Source: Diphasiastrum complanatum (taxonomy: Eukaryota > Streptophyta > Lycopodiopsida > Lycopodiales > Lycopodiaceae). From it: a DNA stretch of 60,000 nt. Position 1 is the first letter of the stretch. The number at the start of each line of letters is the position of its first letter. Positions 37,865 to 48,498 of the stretch are shown piece after piece. The position numbers were made by a program, and so were the translations under genes. The stretch spans positions 1,858,738-1,918,737 of the forward strand of contig CM055106.1 in assembly GCA_029204225.1 (NCBI GenBank), read 5' to 3'. The notes beneath the pieces are model-generated. The model made no database searches. It was given only the letters and a program-made list of their open reading frames with translations, and had not been told where the DNA came from.

Positions 37865-40800
37865 CTATGGTGGCCAGTACTTGTGCAACCGGCTACCATT
37901 GATGGGTGTGTCGAATGGCGTCCCATCTAGCTTTTCTAAGTTCACGGCCCCATGATTAAGAATTTTCTTGATCCTATAAGGACCTTCGCCCGTGAATTTT
38001 AACTTCCCCTTGATCGTCTTGGTTTTATACATCAGGACCAGATCTCCTGAACAAAGATCTTTCTTATTAATCTGCGATCATGCCAAGCTTTGCGTCTTTT
38101 CTTTTTAGCTGCCAGTGCATGCACAACTAGTAAGCATGTTTCACAGAGTTTATGCAGAGCTTTGTGGCGTAGCTGTAGAGATTTGGACTCATTAAGACGT
38201 TGCGCGGTGGCAATCCTTAATGAAAGAACTTAAAACTCTACTGGCATCACAACATCCTGACCATATACCAATTGGAAGGGTGTTTGATCAGTGTTCCCTT
38301 TATATGCTGTCCTGAATGCCCACAGTGCAGCATGCAACTTGTGTTCCCAATCTGATCTACTAGCTTCAATTGTTTTCGTGAGCACGCTACACAGGATCTT
38401 ATTGGATGATTCTGCTTGTCCATTACCACGAGGATAATAAGGCGTACTGGTTCTGTGGATCACAAAGAATTCCTCCAACAGGACCTTGATGGTCTCGTTG
38501 ATGAAATGGCTTCCGCGATCACTGACTAGTTCCATCGGGCATCCGAAGTGCACAATGATATTTTCATAAAGGAACTTGGCAGTGGTCTTAGCATCAGGTA
38601 CTCTTATTGCCTTGGCTTCGACCCATTTGGTGAGGTAGTCTGTGGCTACAATTATGTATCGAGCTTGGGAACTGCTTGCTGTAGAGTGAATTGGACCAAT
38701 ATAATCCAATCCCCATTTTTTGAACGGTGCTTGGGCTAAGACTGGGTGCAGTAGATCATAGTTCAATCTCGTTGGTCTCCTTGTCCATGGCACACATCGC
38801 ACTTTTTCAAGTAATCCTCCGTGTCTTTATGAATCGTTGGCCACCAACATCCTGATTGTAGGATCTTGCAAACTATAATGTCAGATGGAAAATGACCTCC
38901 ACCCATGCCTTCATGTGAAAGCGAAATGTTCTGGGTGGTCTCATGAGGAAGAATACACTGCCGAAGAATTTTGTCTGGACCTCTTCGGTACAACTGGCCG
39001 GCATCACTGAGCTGTCGGCTTGCAAATCGGATTGGAAAATCCTTTTTGTGTTCACCTGGCTGGGTTAAGACTGCTCCAACTGCATACTTCAATGCGTATG
39101 TATGCACGTGGAACTCAATGGACCAATTGGGTGGACATAAGACTGGTGCTGAGACCAATGCATCCTTAATCTTTTGAAAAGCTTTTAGAGCTTCCTCATT
39201 CCAATGTGGATCCGTTGTGAGCTTGTAAATTGGTCTGGCTAACTCCGCAAAATCAAGAATGAAGATCCTATAATAGTTAGCATGACCCATGAAAATGTAG
39301 ACCTCGCGGATCGTTCTCGGTGGTGGTAGATCAATAATGATCCTGATCTTTGATAGATCTGTGGTGATCTCGTGTCTTGACACTATATGGCCAAGTATCA
39401 GGCCATGTGTCACCCAGAATTGACATTTTTCTAGATTCAGGGAGATCTGGTATTCGTGGCATTTTTGTAGCACCTTCTCTAAATTGGATAAGTGTCCTGA
39501 ATCTAGTCAATGCACGCACAGATCGTCCAAGAAAATTTCCAAAATTTTTTGCAAATAATCTTTGAATGCCGCCTGCATGACTCGCTGGAAAGTGCTTGGG
39601 GCATTGCAAAGTCCGAATGGCATCACTTTAAAGGCATAAGTTCTCCATTCCGTGGCGAGTGATGTCTTGTGCTGGTCTTGGGGGGCTGTTTTCACCTGGT
39701 TGTAGCCGCTGAAGCCGTCCAAAAAATTGTAGGCTTCGTCGCCAGCTACTCTATCGAGGACACTTTCCATAAATGGTAAAGGAAAATGGTCCTTTTTGGT
39801 GACTGCATTAAGCGCCTTCAGATTCACATAGATCCGCATTTTGCCATTCTTCTTGGGTACTATAACTATCAACGATACCCATTCCGTGTGTTCGATTTCG
39901 TAAATGAAATCTGAATCCATAAGCTTCTGCAACTCTTGCTTGATCAATTCTGTATAATTCGGGTTACAGCCATAGTAACGGCTTACCTTGGGGATTGCTC
40001 CATCCACCAAAGGTATGGTGTGTTGGACTATTGTTGGCGGGATGCCCTTTAGATCACTATAGCTCCAGGCAAAACAGCCTTTATATTCCACCAACAAGGA
40101 TTGTAGTCTCTTGAATTGCGTGGGTATTAACTGCTCTCCCACATGCACTATCCTTTCTTCTTCTCTTGGTTCCGCAAGATTCATCGGCTGTGTTTGCGCA
40201 GGTCCCTCGAAGACTTGTTCCGCTGGTGCCTGACTTTGATTAGGTTCTCGTTGGGCTTGCGGCATCATGATTACCACGTCATCCAATGTATAATTCTTGA
40301 AAGTATCAGGCATCTCGTGAACTGGAGCTTATCGAGATTCCTCTTTCAGCATATTGATCTTGGCCCGACTGGTCATTTTTTTATTTTTTGTCACCTGTGT
40401 AGAAGATGACGCTGTATCTGAGTCCAACTTGATTGACTTCAAGGAGTCTAACACCTTCTGTTTGCTCTTTTTTGTCATTTTGGTGGGTTTATCCTTGTTG
40501 TCTTTCTTCGAAACTGTTGTGACATTCACCTCATGGTTGTGAATATCAACGTCTACTACAGCTATTGCCTCTTCTGATAGGTCACTCCATCGGATCACCT
40601 GGTTGTAGCGTTGCTTCAACTGATTCTTTTTATTCGCAGGTGCCTTGGGTGGTTCGATCCTTGAGACTTTCGCCATAGCAGACCTTTGTGGTGGTTGAGC
40701 TGGTACCTTCTTGGTTCCGTAACGATCTGGGTCCATGTGGTGTAGGACTTGTTCATCAGTCAGCTCAATCTCCAAACTATAAGTTAGAGCATGTTGCCAC

Positions 40801-41014
40801 GGGACTAGATCATCATCCACTGGGTTCTCAATCGGCTCCGCTGACAGCCATGCTACATTTATCATATTCACCCCAAATGTGATTGGTGTGTCCATAGTGT
40901 AACATTTGGGTGAATATGTACTCGGTTCTAGATCTGATTGATATTGACATGCCTGGCAATCAATAGTTGCTAATGCATCCATCCATCTCATGACATCCGT
41001 CTCTGAATGATAGT
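37865..41014 (-). pseudogene. Gypsy D pol: linker, RT, truncated RNase H, integrase
   Basis: Minus strand, continuing from the protease beyond copia C. A Lys-rich linker (40991-40329) ends in one stop. RT follows (40313-39507): KGCFAWSYSDLKGIPP, MPFGLCNAPSTFQRVMQ and the active site IFLDDLCVH. RNase H begins (GHANYYRIF, WSIEFHVHTYALKYAVGAVL) with Tyr where F has the catalytic Asp of HTDASKY, and stops after FASRQL; about 130 residues present in F are missing and the frame goes to GQLYRRGPDK. Integrase: zinc region with CWWPTIHKD and CDVCH; DDE core with YIGPI, VSDRGSHF and GQAESSNK; C-terminal GPYRIKKILNHGAVNL, ending at the TAG at 37865. The F pol is its best relative here. Confidence 0.87.
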
Positions 41015-41019
41015 GACCT

Positions 41020-41674
41020 TGTGAAAATTGTCAACATTTCCTAGCTAGTTTGAGGCCTAAATTGGCTAAAATTGTAAATAGTTTTGGTTCTGGAGTTTTG
41101 CACGTGTGAACCAGGCCACAATGTTTTTATTTACTGTATTTTTTCAGTATGATGAAGTGTCAAACTTCATACCCTTCAAAATGAGACCATTTTGATGTAT
41201 TTTGGTCATATAAGCCATTTTTAGCTATTTTTCCTATATAGGGAATATCTAGGGTCAAGTACCTTCTAGAGAGAGGAGAGAGATTCATCTTCCTCATCCA
41301 TAAATAGTAGGGAAGTCGTGGAGAACAGGTTGGAGAAACCTTTTGTATGCTTCATTGAGATCAATAGATCATTGTCATTGTTTCTTCCTCCATTGAGAGC
41401 ATTGTTGTGTGTATTGTCTTCAAGCTATTGTGTATGATCTTAGGTGCTTTCCAAAAGTGGTAGGCTGATGTATTATGGACTGTATAATGCTATTTTGGGC
41501 CGCACTTGATGTTTATGGAAGTTTCCATTTGTGATAAATGCTTTTTGATCAAGTTCTTTGCATTCTAGGTAGCATAGAATGTGTTGCCAATTCCTAGCTT
41601 ATGTAGTTTGGAGTGCAAGCATTCAAGCCAATGATCTTGGAGTTTAGATCCACTTAGGATCTGTATTTTTCACA
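41020..41674 (+). repeat. 5' LTR of copia C
   Basis: 655 bp, TGTGAAAATTG...TTTTTCACA, TATA-like CTATATAGG at 41234-41242, G-box variant GCACGTGTGAA near 41100. Confidence 0.95.
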
Positions 41675-41686
41675 TGGTATCAGAGC
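41675..41686 (+). other. Primer binding site of copia C
   Basis: TGGTATCAGAGC abutting the LTR, tRNA-Met type. Confidence 0.93.
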
Positions 41687-42847
41687 TGGTTGGCTTCTAT
41701 TTACAGTAAGTATTCCATTTTTGGTGATATTTGGATGTTTGATCAAGTTCTAGCATGATTTTGCATTGCTTTGTTGATCAAATCTTACTAACCTTTGTTT
41801 TGTGAGTTGAACTTGTGGATCAAAAGCATATTTCAGGTCTATTGAAGATCAGAGGCTGAAAAGAAACTATTTTGGATCAGATCATAACACCTAATCATTT
41901 GTGATTGTGAGGCTTGTGCATATTCAATACTAACAATGTTCTTTTCAATCCTATTGTTGACAATCTTCATTCTTGGATGAACACTCTCCTTAAGTGGATG
42001 AAACTTCTCCTTAAGTGGATGACAAATGCTCTTTTGAGTGAGTTGTAATTCTCCTAAAGGCTGAGCAAAGCTCCCATTTGGATGAAAGATCCCCTTTTTT
42101 GGGTGAACATATTGTAAGCTCCATTGTGAAGAGCATATTGTAAAGATTGTCATCAATTTTGGCATAATTTTTGGTGTACTTTGTTGAGCATGTAAGTAAC
42201 TCTCCTTATGTAATTTGATTGGAGCATTTGCTGGAAGGTGTTAACCATTATGCAAGTGTGTTTTCAGGTTCTTAACAGGTTGAGGAACATTCTCATGTGA
42301 AGTGATCTTAGATCTACATCTAAACACCAAGATTTGACAAGATAGTGAAGCTAGTCTTGTGATTCACTAAGTGTGCTCATTCATTCACCTCTAAAATCTT
42401 GTATTTATCACTTGCTGGAGTTTATAAACTTTTAGAAGTGTGGTTTACATGTGGTTTTACAGGTTGAATCAATATCTTAGTGTGTTGATCATATGTTGAT
42501 CAAGTTTGTTCATTACTAGGTAATCTTGGCATCCTAGTTTTGGGTATTTTCTAAGAATGCAAGTAACTCTTCACACCATAACTTGATTTGGTCACTTGCT
42601 GGAAAGTTTGAGAGCTTAAGCAAGAGTGTGTTCAGGTTGGTTTGATTTTGTAATCCATTCTTAGTGTGTGCAAAGTGTTGCATGTGTTTCAATCTTCCTT
42701 TCTATGCTTGGAAACCATCTAGGTTCAAGATAGAAGTGTTTTAGGGTCCTAAATCTTCATAGATCTCTTTATCTATCATTTGTTGAGAGAAAAGTGAGTG
42801 CTAAGTGCTTTAGGACAAAACCTAAAAGTTGAAGAAACATTAGAATC
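41687..42847 (+). other. Untranslated leader of copia C
   Basis: 1.16 kb. It holds imperfect direct repeats of the type GTAACTCT(C/T)...TTTGATT(T)GG...CTTGCTGGAA...GTGTTTTCAGGTT (about 42190-42270 and 42550-42640) and a short run of related AGTGGATGAA units at 41965-42100. No gene. Confidence 0.6.
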
Positions 42848-45800
42848 ATGGCTTCCAATGGTGGGATCATGCTAGAGTCTAGTGAAAGGTTGAGTTCATC
42901 AAACTACTCTACTTGGAAAGTGAGGATGGAGTCCTTACTTGAGTTGAATGAACTCATGGACATAGTTGCAGAAATTGAAGAGAGACCTCTCACACTTCAA
43001 GAGCAACAAAGGTTTGATAAGAAGGCCAAAAGGGCTCTTCATATCATTAAAATGAATGTTACAAATGAACTTCTCAAGGAAGTTGGAAAGTGTCAAAGTG
43101 CAAGTGAGGCATGGAATGCCTTAAAGAAGCTCTTTGAATCAAAGTCCACATCTAGGGTATTGACCCTAAGGAGACAAATATTTTCTAGCAGGCAAAGAGA
43201 GGGTGAAAGTGCTCATGCATTTATCTTGAGAGTTAAGTCCCTAAGTGATGATTTAGCATGCATTGATGAGAACATAAAAGATGGTGAAATAGTCCAAGTT
43301 ATGTTGAATGGTTTGCTAAATGAACATGCTAACCTTGTGCAAAGTTTTGCCATTCAAAGAGTCTTGCCAAGTGTGGTTGACTTGCAAGAAATCTTATTGG
43401 CTGAAGAACATAGGTTGCAATCAAAGCTTGATGGTGCATCCTTGCAAGGTGGAGGTGAAGAGGCTTTCTTCACAAAAGGCAAATTCAAGGGCAAAGGTAA
43501 AGGCAAAGAGAAATGGTCCAAAGGTGGTAACTTTGATCATGATGATCACTCTTCCTCTTCCTCTTCTACTAAGAACAATAAGTCAAAGTTCAAGTGCTTT
43601 TATTGTGGGATAAAAGGTCATTTTGCAAATGAATGTTATAAGAAGAAAAGAGAGCAAGGAGAGAGGCAAGGAAATCTTACAATAGATGAGGAAGAACATA
43701 ACACATGTGAATCACTTGTTATGACTTCAAGTTTGTTAGCCAACATAGATGATAATGATCCTTGGTGGATTGATAGTGGAGCCTCATCTCACATGACAAG
43801 ACATAAGGAATACTTTACATCCTTATTGTCTTATGAGGGAGAAGGTAACATCATCTACACTGCAAATGATGGTCAATGTGACATCAAAGGCATAGGCACT
43901 ATTCCTATTTCCCTTTCAACAAATAGGAAAGCAAATCTTGAAAATGTTTTGTACATTCCTTCAATCACTAAGAATTTGCTTAGTGTAAGTCAAATGATTG
44001 ACAAAGGACTTGATGTGGAGTTCATTGGAGATGCATGTTTGATAAGTAAATGTGGATCCTTGATTGCTCAAGGTAGGAGGCATGGTAAACTTTTCAAGCT
44101 TGATGCATGTGTGATCTCTAATCATGAAGGATGTATGGCTAGGGAGCAATTGACAAACCAAGAAGTTTGGCACAAGAGGTTGGGCCATCCCAACTTCAAA
44201 TCTTTGGAGGTAATGGCAAAGAAAGAGCTTGTTCTTGGTCTCCCTAAAAGTCTTGTTGCAAACAATAGTGTTTGTGAACATTGTGCCTTGTCCAAATCTC
44301 ATAGACTTGCTTATTCTAGATCTACTTCTAGATCTAAAGAAGCTTTTCAACTTGTGCATTCTGATATTCATTCTTCTAGTACAACTAGCAATGGTGGGGC
44401 AAAGATGTATGCAACTTTCATTGATGACTTTAGTAGGTATACTTGGATCTATCTTCTTAAAAGTAAGGATGAAGTGTTTGCTGCATTTGTCAAGTTCAAG
44501 AATGAAATGGAAAACCAATTCAATACAAAGATCAAATGCTTAAGATCTGATAATGGAGGGGAATACACCTCAAATAGGTTCAAAGACTTTTGTATAGCAC
44601 ATGGGATTAAGAGGGAGATGTCTAGTCCTAGGACTCCACAACAGAATGGAGTGGCCGAGAGGAAGAATAGAACCCTTTGTGAATGTGCCAAGGCAATGAG
44701 ACTACATGCTAATCTTGCTAAGTCTTTTTGGGGGGAAGCTTTAGCATGTGCTAACTATCTATGTAATAGATGGACAAGTGCTTCCTTGGATGGTAAAACT
44801 CCTCATGAGGTTCTTTATGGTAGAAGGCCGAGTGTCAAGCATTGTAGGATCTTTGGATGTACATGTTTTGTCAATATCACACTTGATGATAGAACTAAAG
44901 AAGATCCTTCATCAAAGAAGGGTGTGTTTGTTGGCTATAGTGAAGTAAGCAAGGCTTACAAAGTGTACATTCCTTCTACAAAGAAAGTTGTCATAAGTAG
45001 GGATGTCATCTTTCATGAAGAGAATGTTTCCAATGTTGTTGATGTTGATGTTGATGTGCCTACTAATCATCATGATGTGCAAGATGTCTTGGATGAAGAT
45101 GGAGATGCCACTCCAAAGCAAACTTCAAGGAAGACTCAAAGGCAAAGGGCTAAGCCATCAAGGCTAACCTATGATGAAAAAGGAAAGCAAGTGGTGGACA
45201 ACTCTAACTTTGCTTTTCTTACCTCTTTTGATGAACCAACTTGTGTAGGTGAAGCAATTCAAAAGAAGGAATGGATCCAAGCCATGGATCATGAGCATCA
45301 AGCACTCATCAAAAGCAACACATGGAGGTTGGTAAAGCTTCCAAAGGACAAGAAGGCAATTGGTTGTAAGTGGATCTTCAAGATCAAGACAAATCAAGAT
45401 GGATCAATCAACAAGTACAAGGCAAGGTTGGTGGCAAAGGGGTATGCTCAAGAATATGGTATTGACTATGATGAGACCTTTGCACCCGTGGCAAAGATGG
45501 TAACTATTCGAATCCTAATCTCTCTTGCAACTCTTTATGATTGGGATATGTGGCAAATGGATGTTACTAATGCCTTCTTGAATGGTGATCTTGAAGAAGA
45601 TATTTACATGGAGCAACCCGAGGGCTATGTTTCACATGATGAGCCTAATCATGTGTGCTATCTCCAAAAGAGTTTGTATGGGCTAAAGCAAGCACCAAGG
45701 AGTTGGTATGCTAAGCTCAATTCCTTCTTACTTTCTCAAAACTTTGTTATGAGTGAGTATGATCATTCTCTCTACTTTAGATTGAATGAAAATGATATCA

Positions 45801-46801
45801 CTTTACTTTTGATCTATGTTGATGACATTATCTTAAGTGGTGGTAACAATCTAGATATAGATGAAATCAAGATGGCACTCAAAAGAGAGTTTGAAATTCA
45901 AGATCTTGGTAAACTTCATTATATCTTAGGAATAGAGATTATTAGAACTTCTAAATCTACATTCATATGTCAAGAAAAGTATGTTAACTCTATTCTAAAA
46001 AGGTTTCATATGGAAGATTGTAAAGTTGTTTCTACTCCTATGGAATCAAATGTAAAGCTAACTACAAGAAGTAATGAAAGATCCTTCAAGGACATTACTC
46101 TCTATAGAAAGCTAATAGGATCTCTTATATGGTTAACCATCACAAGACCTGATCTAAGCTTTGTGGTTGGTAAACTAAGTCAATTTATGCAAGATCCTAG
46201 TGAGGCTCATTGGAAGCTAGGAAAGAGAGTACTTAGATACATCTCGGGATCTAGAGATTTTGGCATCTTGTATGGAGGTACTACACCTAACCTTTGTGGA
46301 TTTTCAGATTCAGATTTTGCAGGTGATCAAATGGATAGGAAGTCAACAAGTGCCTTTGCAATCTATCTTGGAGATGGAGTGGTCTCATGGCTATCAAAGA
46401 AGCAACCAACTATCTCTCTATCTTCCACCAAAGCCGAGTACAAGGCATTAACAACATGCACCAAGGAGATTCTTTGGATCAAGAGGATGTTATTGGATCT
46501 TCACTTGCTGGAACCAGAGAAGACTCCAATCATACTTTGTGATAACCTTTCAGCCCAAAGCTTGGCAAGCAATCCTGTTTTTCATGCAAGGAGCAAGCAC
46601 ATTGAGATTGCTCACCATTTTGTGAGAGATCAAGTCATTGCCAAAGAGGTGGAGCTTCAACATGTCTCTTCAAAGGAGTGTGTGGCTGATATCTTCACCA
46701 AACCATTGGGAAAGGACCTATATTTAATGCATAGATCTAATCTTGGAATGTGCTCAAAGACTATGTTGAAACTAGCATCCAATGTTGAAGAGGGAGTGTG
46801 A
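42848..46801 (+). CDS. Copia C Gag-Pol polyprotein, intact
   Basis: 1317 codons from the ATG at 42848, the first after the leader. It encodes particle protein and enzymes for replication through an RNA intermediate. UBN2-type gag occupies about residues 1-240. A CCHC knuckle follows at C250, C253, H258, C263. Protease active site D309-S-G. Integrase zinc region H442, H447, C476, C479. Integrase catalytic residues D506, D568 and E604, with the expected 35 residues between the last two. RT active site Y990-V-D-D. RNase H starts with SDSDFAGD at about 1152, while SSTKAEYKAL has Lys where most copias have Glu (STEAEY); the second Glu is kept. The stop TGA at 46799 lies inside the first five bases of the 3' LTR, as the length of the frame allows no separate spacer. 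No frameshift separates gag from pol. Confidence 0.95.
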   Translation: MASNGGIMLESSERLSSSNYSTWKVRMESLLELNELMDIVAEIEERPLTLQEQQRFDKKAKRALHIIKMNVTNELLKEVGKCQSASEAWNALKKLFESKSTSRVLTLRRQIFSSRQREGESAHAFILRVKSLSDDLACIDENIKDGEIVQVMLNGLLNEHANLVQSFAIQRVLPSVVDLQEILLAEEHRLQSKLDGASLQGGGEEAFFTKGKFKGKGKGKEKWSKGGNFDHDDHSSSSSSTKNNKSKFKCFYCGIKGHFANECYKKKREQGERQGNLTIDEEEHNTCESLVMTSSLLANIDDNDPWWIDSGASSHMTRHKEYFTSLLSYEGEGNIIYTANDGQCDIKGIGTIPISLSTNRKANLENVLYIPSITKNLLSVSQMIDKGLDVEFIGDACLISKCGSLIAQGRRHGKLFKLDACVISNHEGCMAREQLTNQEVWHKRLGHPNFKSLEVMAKKELVLGLPKSLVANNSVCEHCALSKSHRLAYSRSTSRSKEAFQLVHSDIHSSSTTSNGGAKMYATFIDDFSRYTWIYLLKSKDEVFAAFVKFKNEMENQFNTKIKCLRSDNGGEYTSNRFKDFCIAHGIKREMSSPRTPQQNGVAERKNRTLCECAKAMRLHANLAKSFWGEALACANYLCNRWTSASLDGKTPHEVLYGRRPSVKHCRIFGCTCFVNITLDDRTKEDPSSKKGVFVGYSEVSKAYKVYIPSTKKVVISRDVIFHEENVSNVVDVDVDVPTNHHDVQDVLDEDGDATPKQTSRKTQRQRAKPSRLTYDEKGKQVVDNSNFAFLTSFDEPTCVGEAIQKKEWIQAMDHEHQALIKSNTWRLVKLPKDKKAIGCKWIFKIKTNQDGSINKYKARLVAKGYAQEYGIDYDETFAPVAKMVTIRILISLATLYDWDMWQMDVTNAFLNGDLEEDIYMEQPEGYVSHDEPNHVCYLQKSLYGLKQAPRSWYAKLNSFLLSQNFVMSEYDHSLYFRLNENDITLLLIYVDDIILSGGNNLDIDEIKMALKREFEIQDLGKLHYILGIEIIRTSKSTFICQEKYVNSILKRFHMEDCKVVSTPMESNVKLTTRSNERSFKDITLYRKLIGSLIWLTITRPDLSFVVGKLSQFMQDPSEAHWKLGKRVLRYISGSRDFGILYGGTTPNLCGFSDSDFAGDQMDRKSTSAFAIYLGDGVVSWLSKKQPTISLSSTKAEYKALTTCTKEILWIKRMLLDLHLLEPEKTPIILCDNLSAQSLASNPVFHARSKHIEIAHHFVRDQVIAKEVELQHVSSKECVADIFTKPLGKDLYLMHRSNLGMCSKTMLKLASNVEEGV
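46785..46796 (+). other. Polypurine tract of copia C
   Basis: TTGAAGAGGGAG directly before the 3' LTR and still within the coding frame. Confidence 0.85.
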
Positions 46802-47451
46802 AAATTGTCAACATTTCCTAGCTAGTTTGAGGCCTAAATTGGCTAAAATTGTAAATAGTTTTGGTTCTGGAGTTTTGCACGTGTGAACCAGGCCACAATG
46901 TTTTTATTTACTGTATTTTTTCAGTATGATGAAGTGTCAAACTTCATACCCTTCAAAATGAGACCATTTTGATGTATTTTGGTCATATAAGCCATTTTTA
47001 GCTATTTTTCCTATATAGGGAATATCTAGGGTCAAGTACCTTCTAGAGAGAGGAGAGAGAGTCATCTTCCTCATCCATAAATAGTAGGGAAGTCGTGGAG
47101 AACAGGTTGGAGAAACCTTTTGTATGCTTCATTGAGATCAATAGATCATTGTCATTGTTTCTTCCTCCATTGAGAGCATTGTTGTGTGTATTGTCTTCAA
47201 GCTATTGTGTATGATCTTAGGTGCTTTCCAAAAGTGGTAGGCTGATGTATTATGGACTGTATAATGCTATTTTGGGCCGCACTTGATGTTTATGGAAGTT
47301 TCCATTTGTGATAAATGCTTTTTGATCAAGTTCTTTGCATTCTAGGTAGCATAGAATGTGTTGCCAATTCCTAGCTTATGTAGTTTGGAGTGCAAGCATT
47401 CAAGCCAATGATCTTGGAGTTTAGATCCACTTAGGATCTGTATTTTTCACA
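46797..47451 (+). repeat. 3' LTR of copia C
   Basis: 655 bp, identical in length to the 5' LTR with about one mismatch by eye. Confidence 0.95.
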
Positions 47452-47456
47452 GACCT

Positions 47457-47789
47457 CCCTTGGCTGGCCTTGGACGATCAATCGTATGATCTGTCATGGA
47501 TGATCCGTCATCAGCTTTGGGTGCAATAGGTTTCACCGCCCATGTGGTTGGATCTACCTTTACACTGTTCTCTGTTCTCAAAGGTGAGTTTCCCTGTACC
47601 CCAGTTGTGTACTACTTGCGCAGTCCTCAACCATGGTCTTCTCAATAAAACAAGGTATGCATATGGAGATTCAGGTATATCCATGACCACAAAAGTAATC
47701 ACATATTGTATGTCTGCTATCTTTATGGGAATATCAGCAACTACACCTTTTGGTTTCACACAGGATTGATCTGCTAGCTTGAACCAGTG
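47457..47789 (-). pseudogene. Gypsy D protease, C-terminal half
   Basis: Minus strand: FKLADQSCVKPKGVVADIPI, then VLLRRPWLRTAQVVHNWGTG, the C-terminal hallmark of gypsy retropepsins (normally LLGRPWL). The N-terminal half with the catalytic Asp is not upstream in this orientation; it lies inverted in the next segment. Confidence 0.75.
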
Positions 47790-48498
47790 CACCTCTTAAC
47801 CTCATTGCCATACAACAACCAGTAGTTCCAGTGGGGATGCCATCAAAAGGTCGACAAGATCACGCCCCTGTGTTAGCTGTTAACGAGCACATAAGAGGAA
47901 GGAAGTGGCTCCCTCACCACCACCATCGGTCACTGAAGACCAACCCTCAACTTCAGCACCATATCCAAATGTGAGGGAAGAGAGAAGACAGTACCAGAAA
48001 ATAAGACACTGGGTACAAAAAACACAAGAGGAGAAAAAAGAGCAAGAACGAAACAATCCCACAGAACCTCCAGTTGGCGTCGAACGAGAACCGTAAACGG
48101 GCTCACCACTGCGCACTGATCAGAATGATCAGTTGCACCAACATGAACCACCTTTTCACATGGTGGAGCCTGAGGTACCACACACTGAAAGGCTCACACT
48201 CTTGTTGTCAAGCCATGTTAGTTTACCACTCGGAGAACTACTGCAGATTGCACCACAAGCAAAAAGCCTTTTAGTTGAATGGGCCAAAGCGGATGAGGAG
48301 CCAATAGCGCCTGAGCCCATATATTGTGTGGGCTAATGATGAAACAAGTAACGTCCTTCACATCGGAGCAGCATGGGAAAGTGAGGAACACAACATCACT
48401 TTGCCAATCAAACACAAGAGATACGAGGATGAGGCGACAGTGGTAGATGGAGGATCGGGTGTCAATTTGATCTCCACTACTTTGTATGAAAAATGGGG
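47790..48498 (+). pseudogene. Inverted segment of gypsy D: gag end and protease N-terminus
   Basis: Plus-strand frames give APLNLIAIQQPVV, RHWVQKTQEEKKEQER, LLSSHVSLPLGELLQIAP and finally ATVVDGGSGVNLISTTLYEKWG, the start of a gypsy protease (VDGGSG in place of the usual VDxGSS). The same order is found in F gag, for example LLSSHVTLPLGD at 32615-32650. It is exactly the part missing between D gag on its right and the D protease end on its left, so it is an inversion of D sequence, not a foreign piece. Confidence 0.72.

Larger units (their letters stand above)
41020..47451 (+). mobile_element. Ty1/copia retrotransposon C, structurally complete
   Basis: 6432 bp with LTRs of 655 bp each that differ, by eye, at a single base (41284 region, T versus G), perfect GACCT target duplications at 41015-41019 and 47452-47456, primer site, polypurine tract, and one uninterrupted ORF. 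It sits in gypsy D between protease and RT, in the opposite orientation to D. It is the youngest insertion in the window and could be active or recently active. It belongs to the same broader copia group as A and B, judged from gag. Confidence 0.96.
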
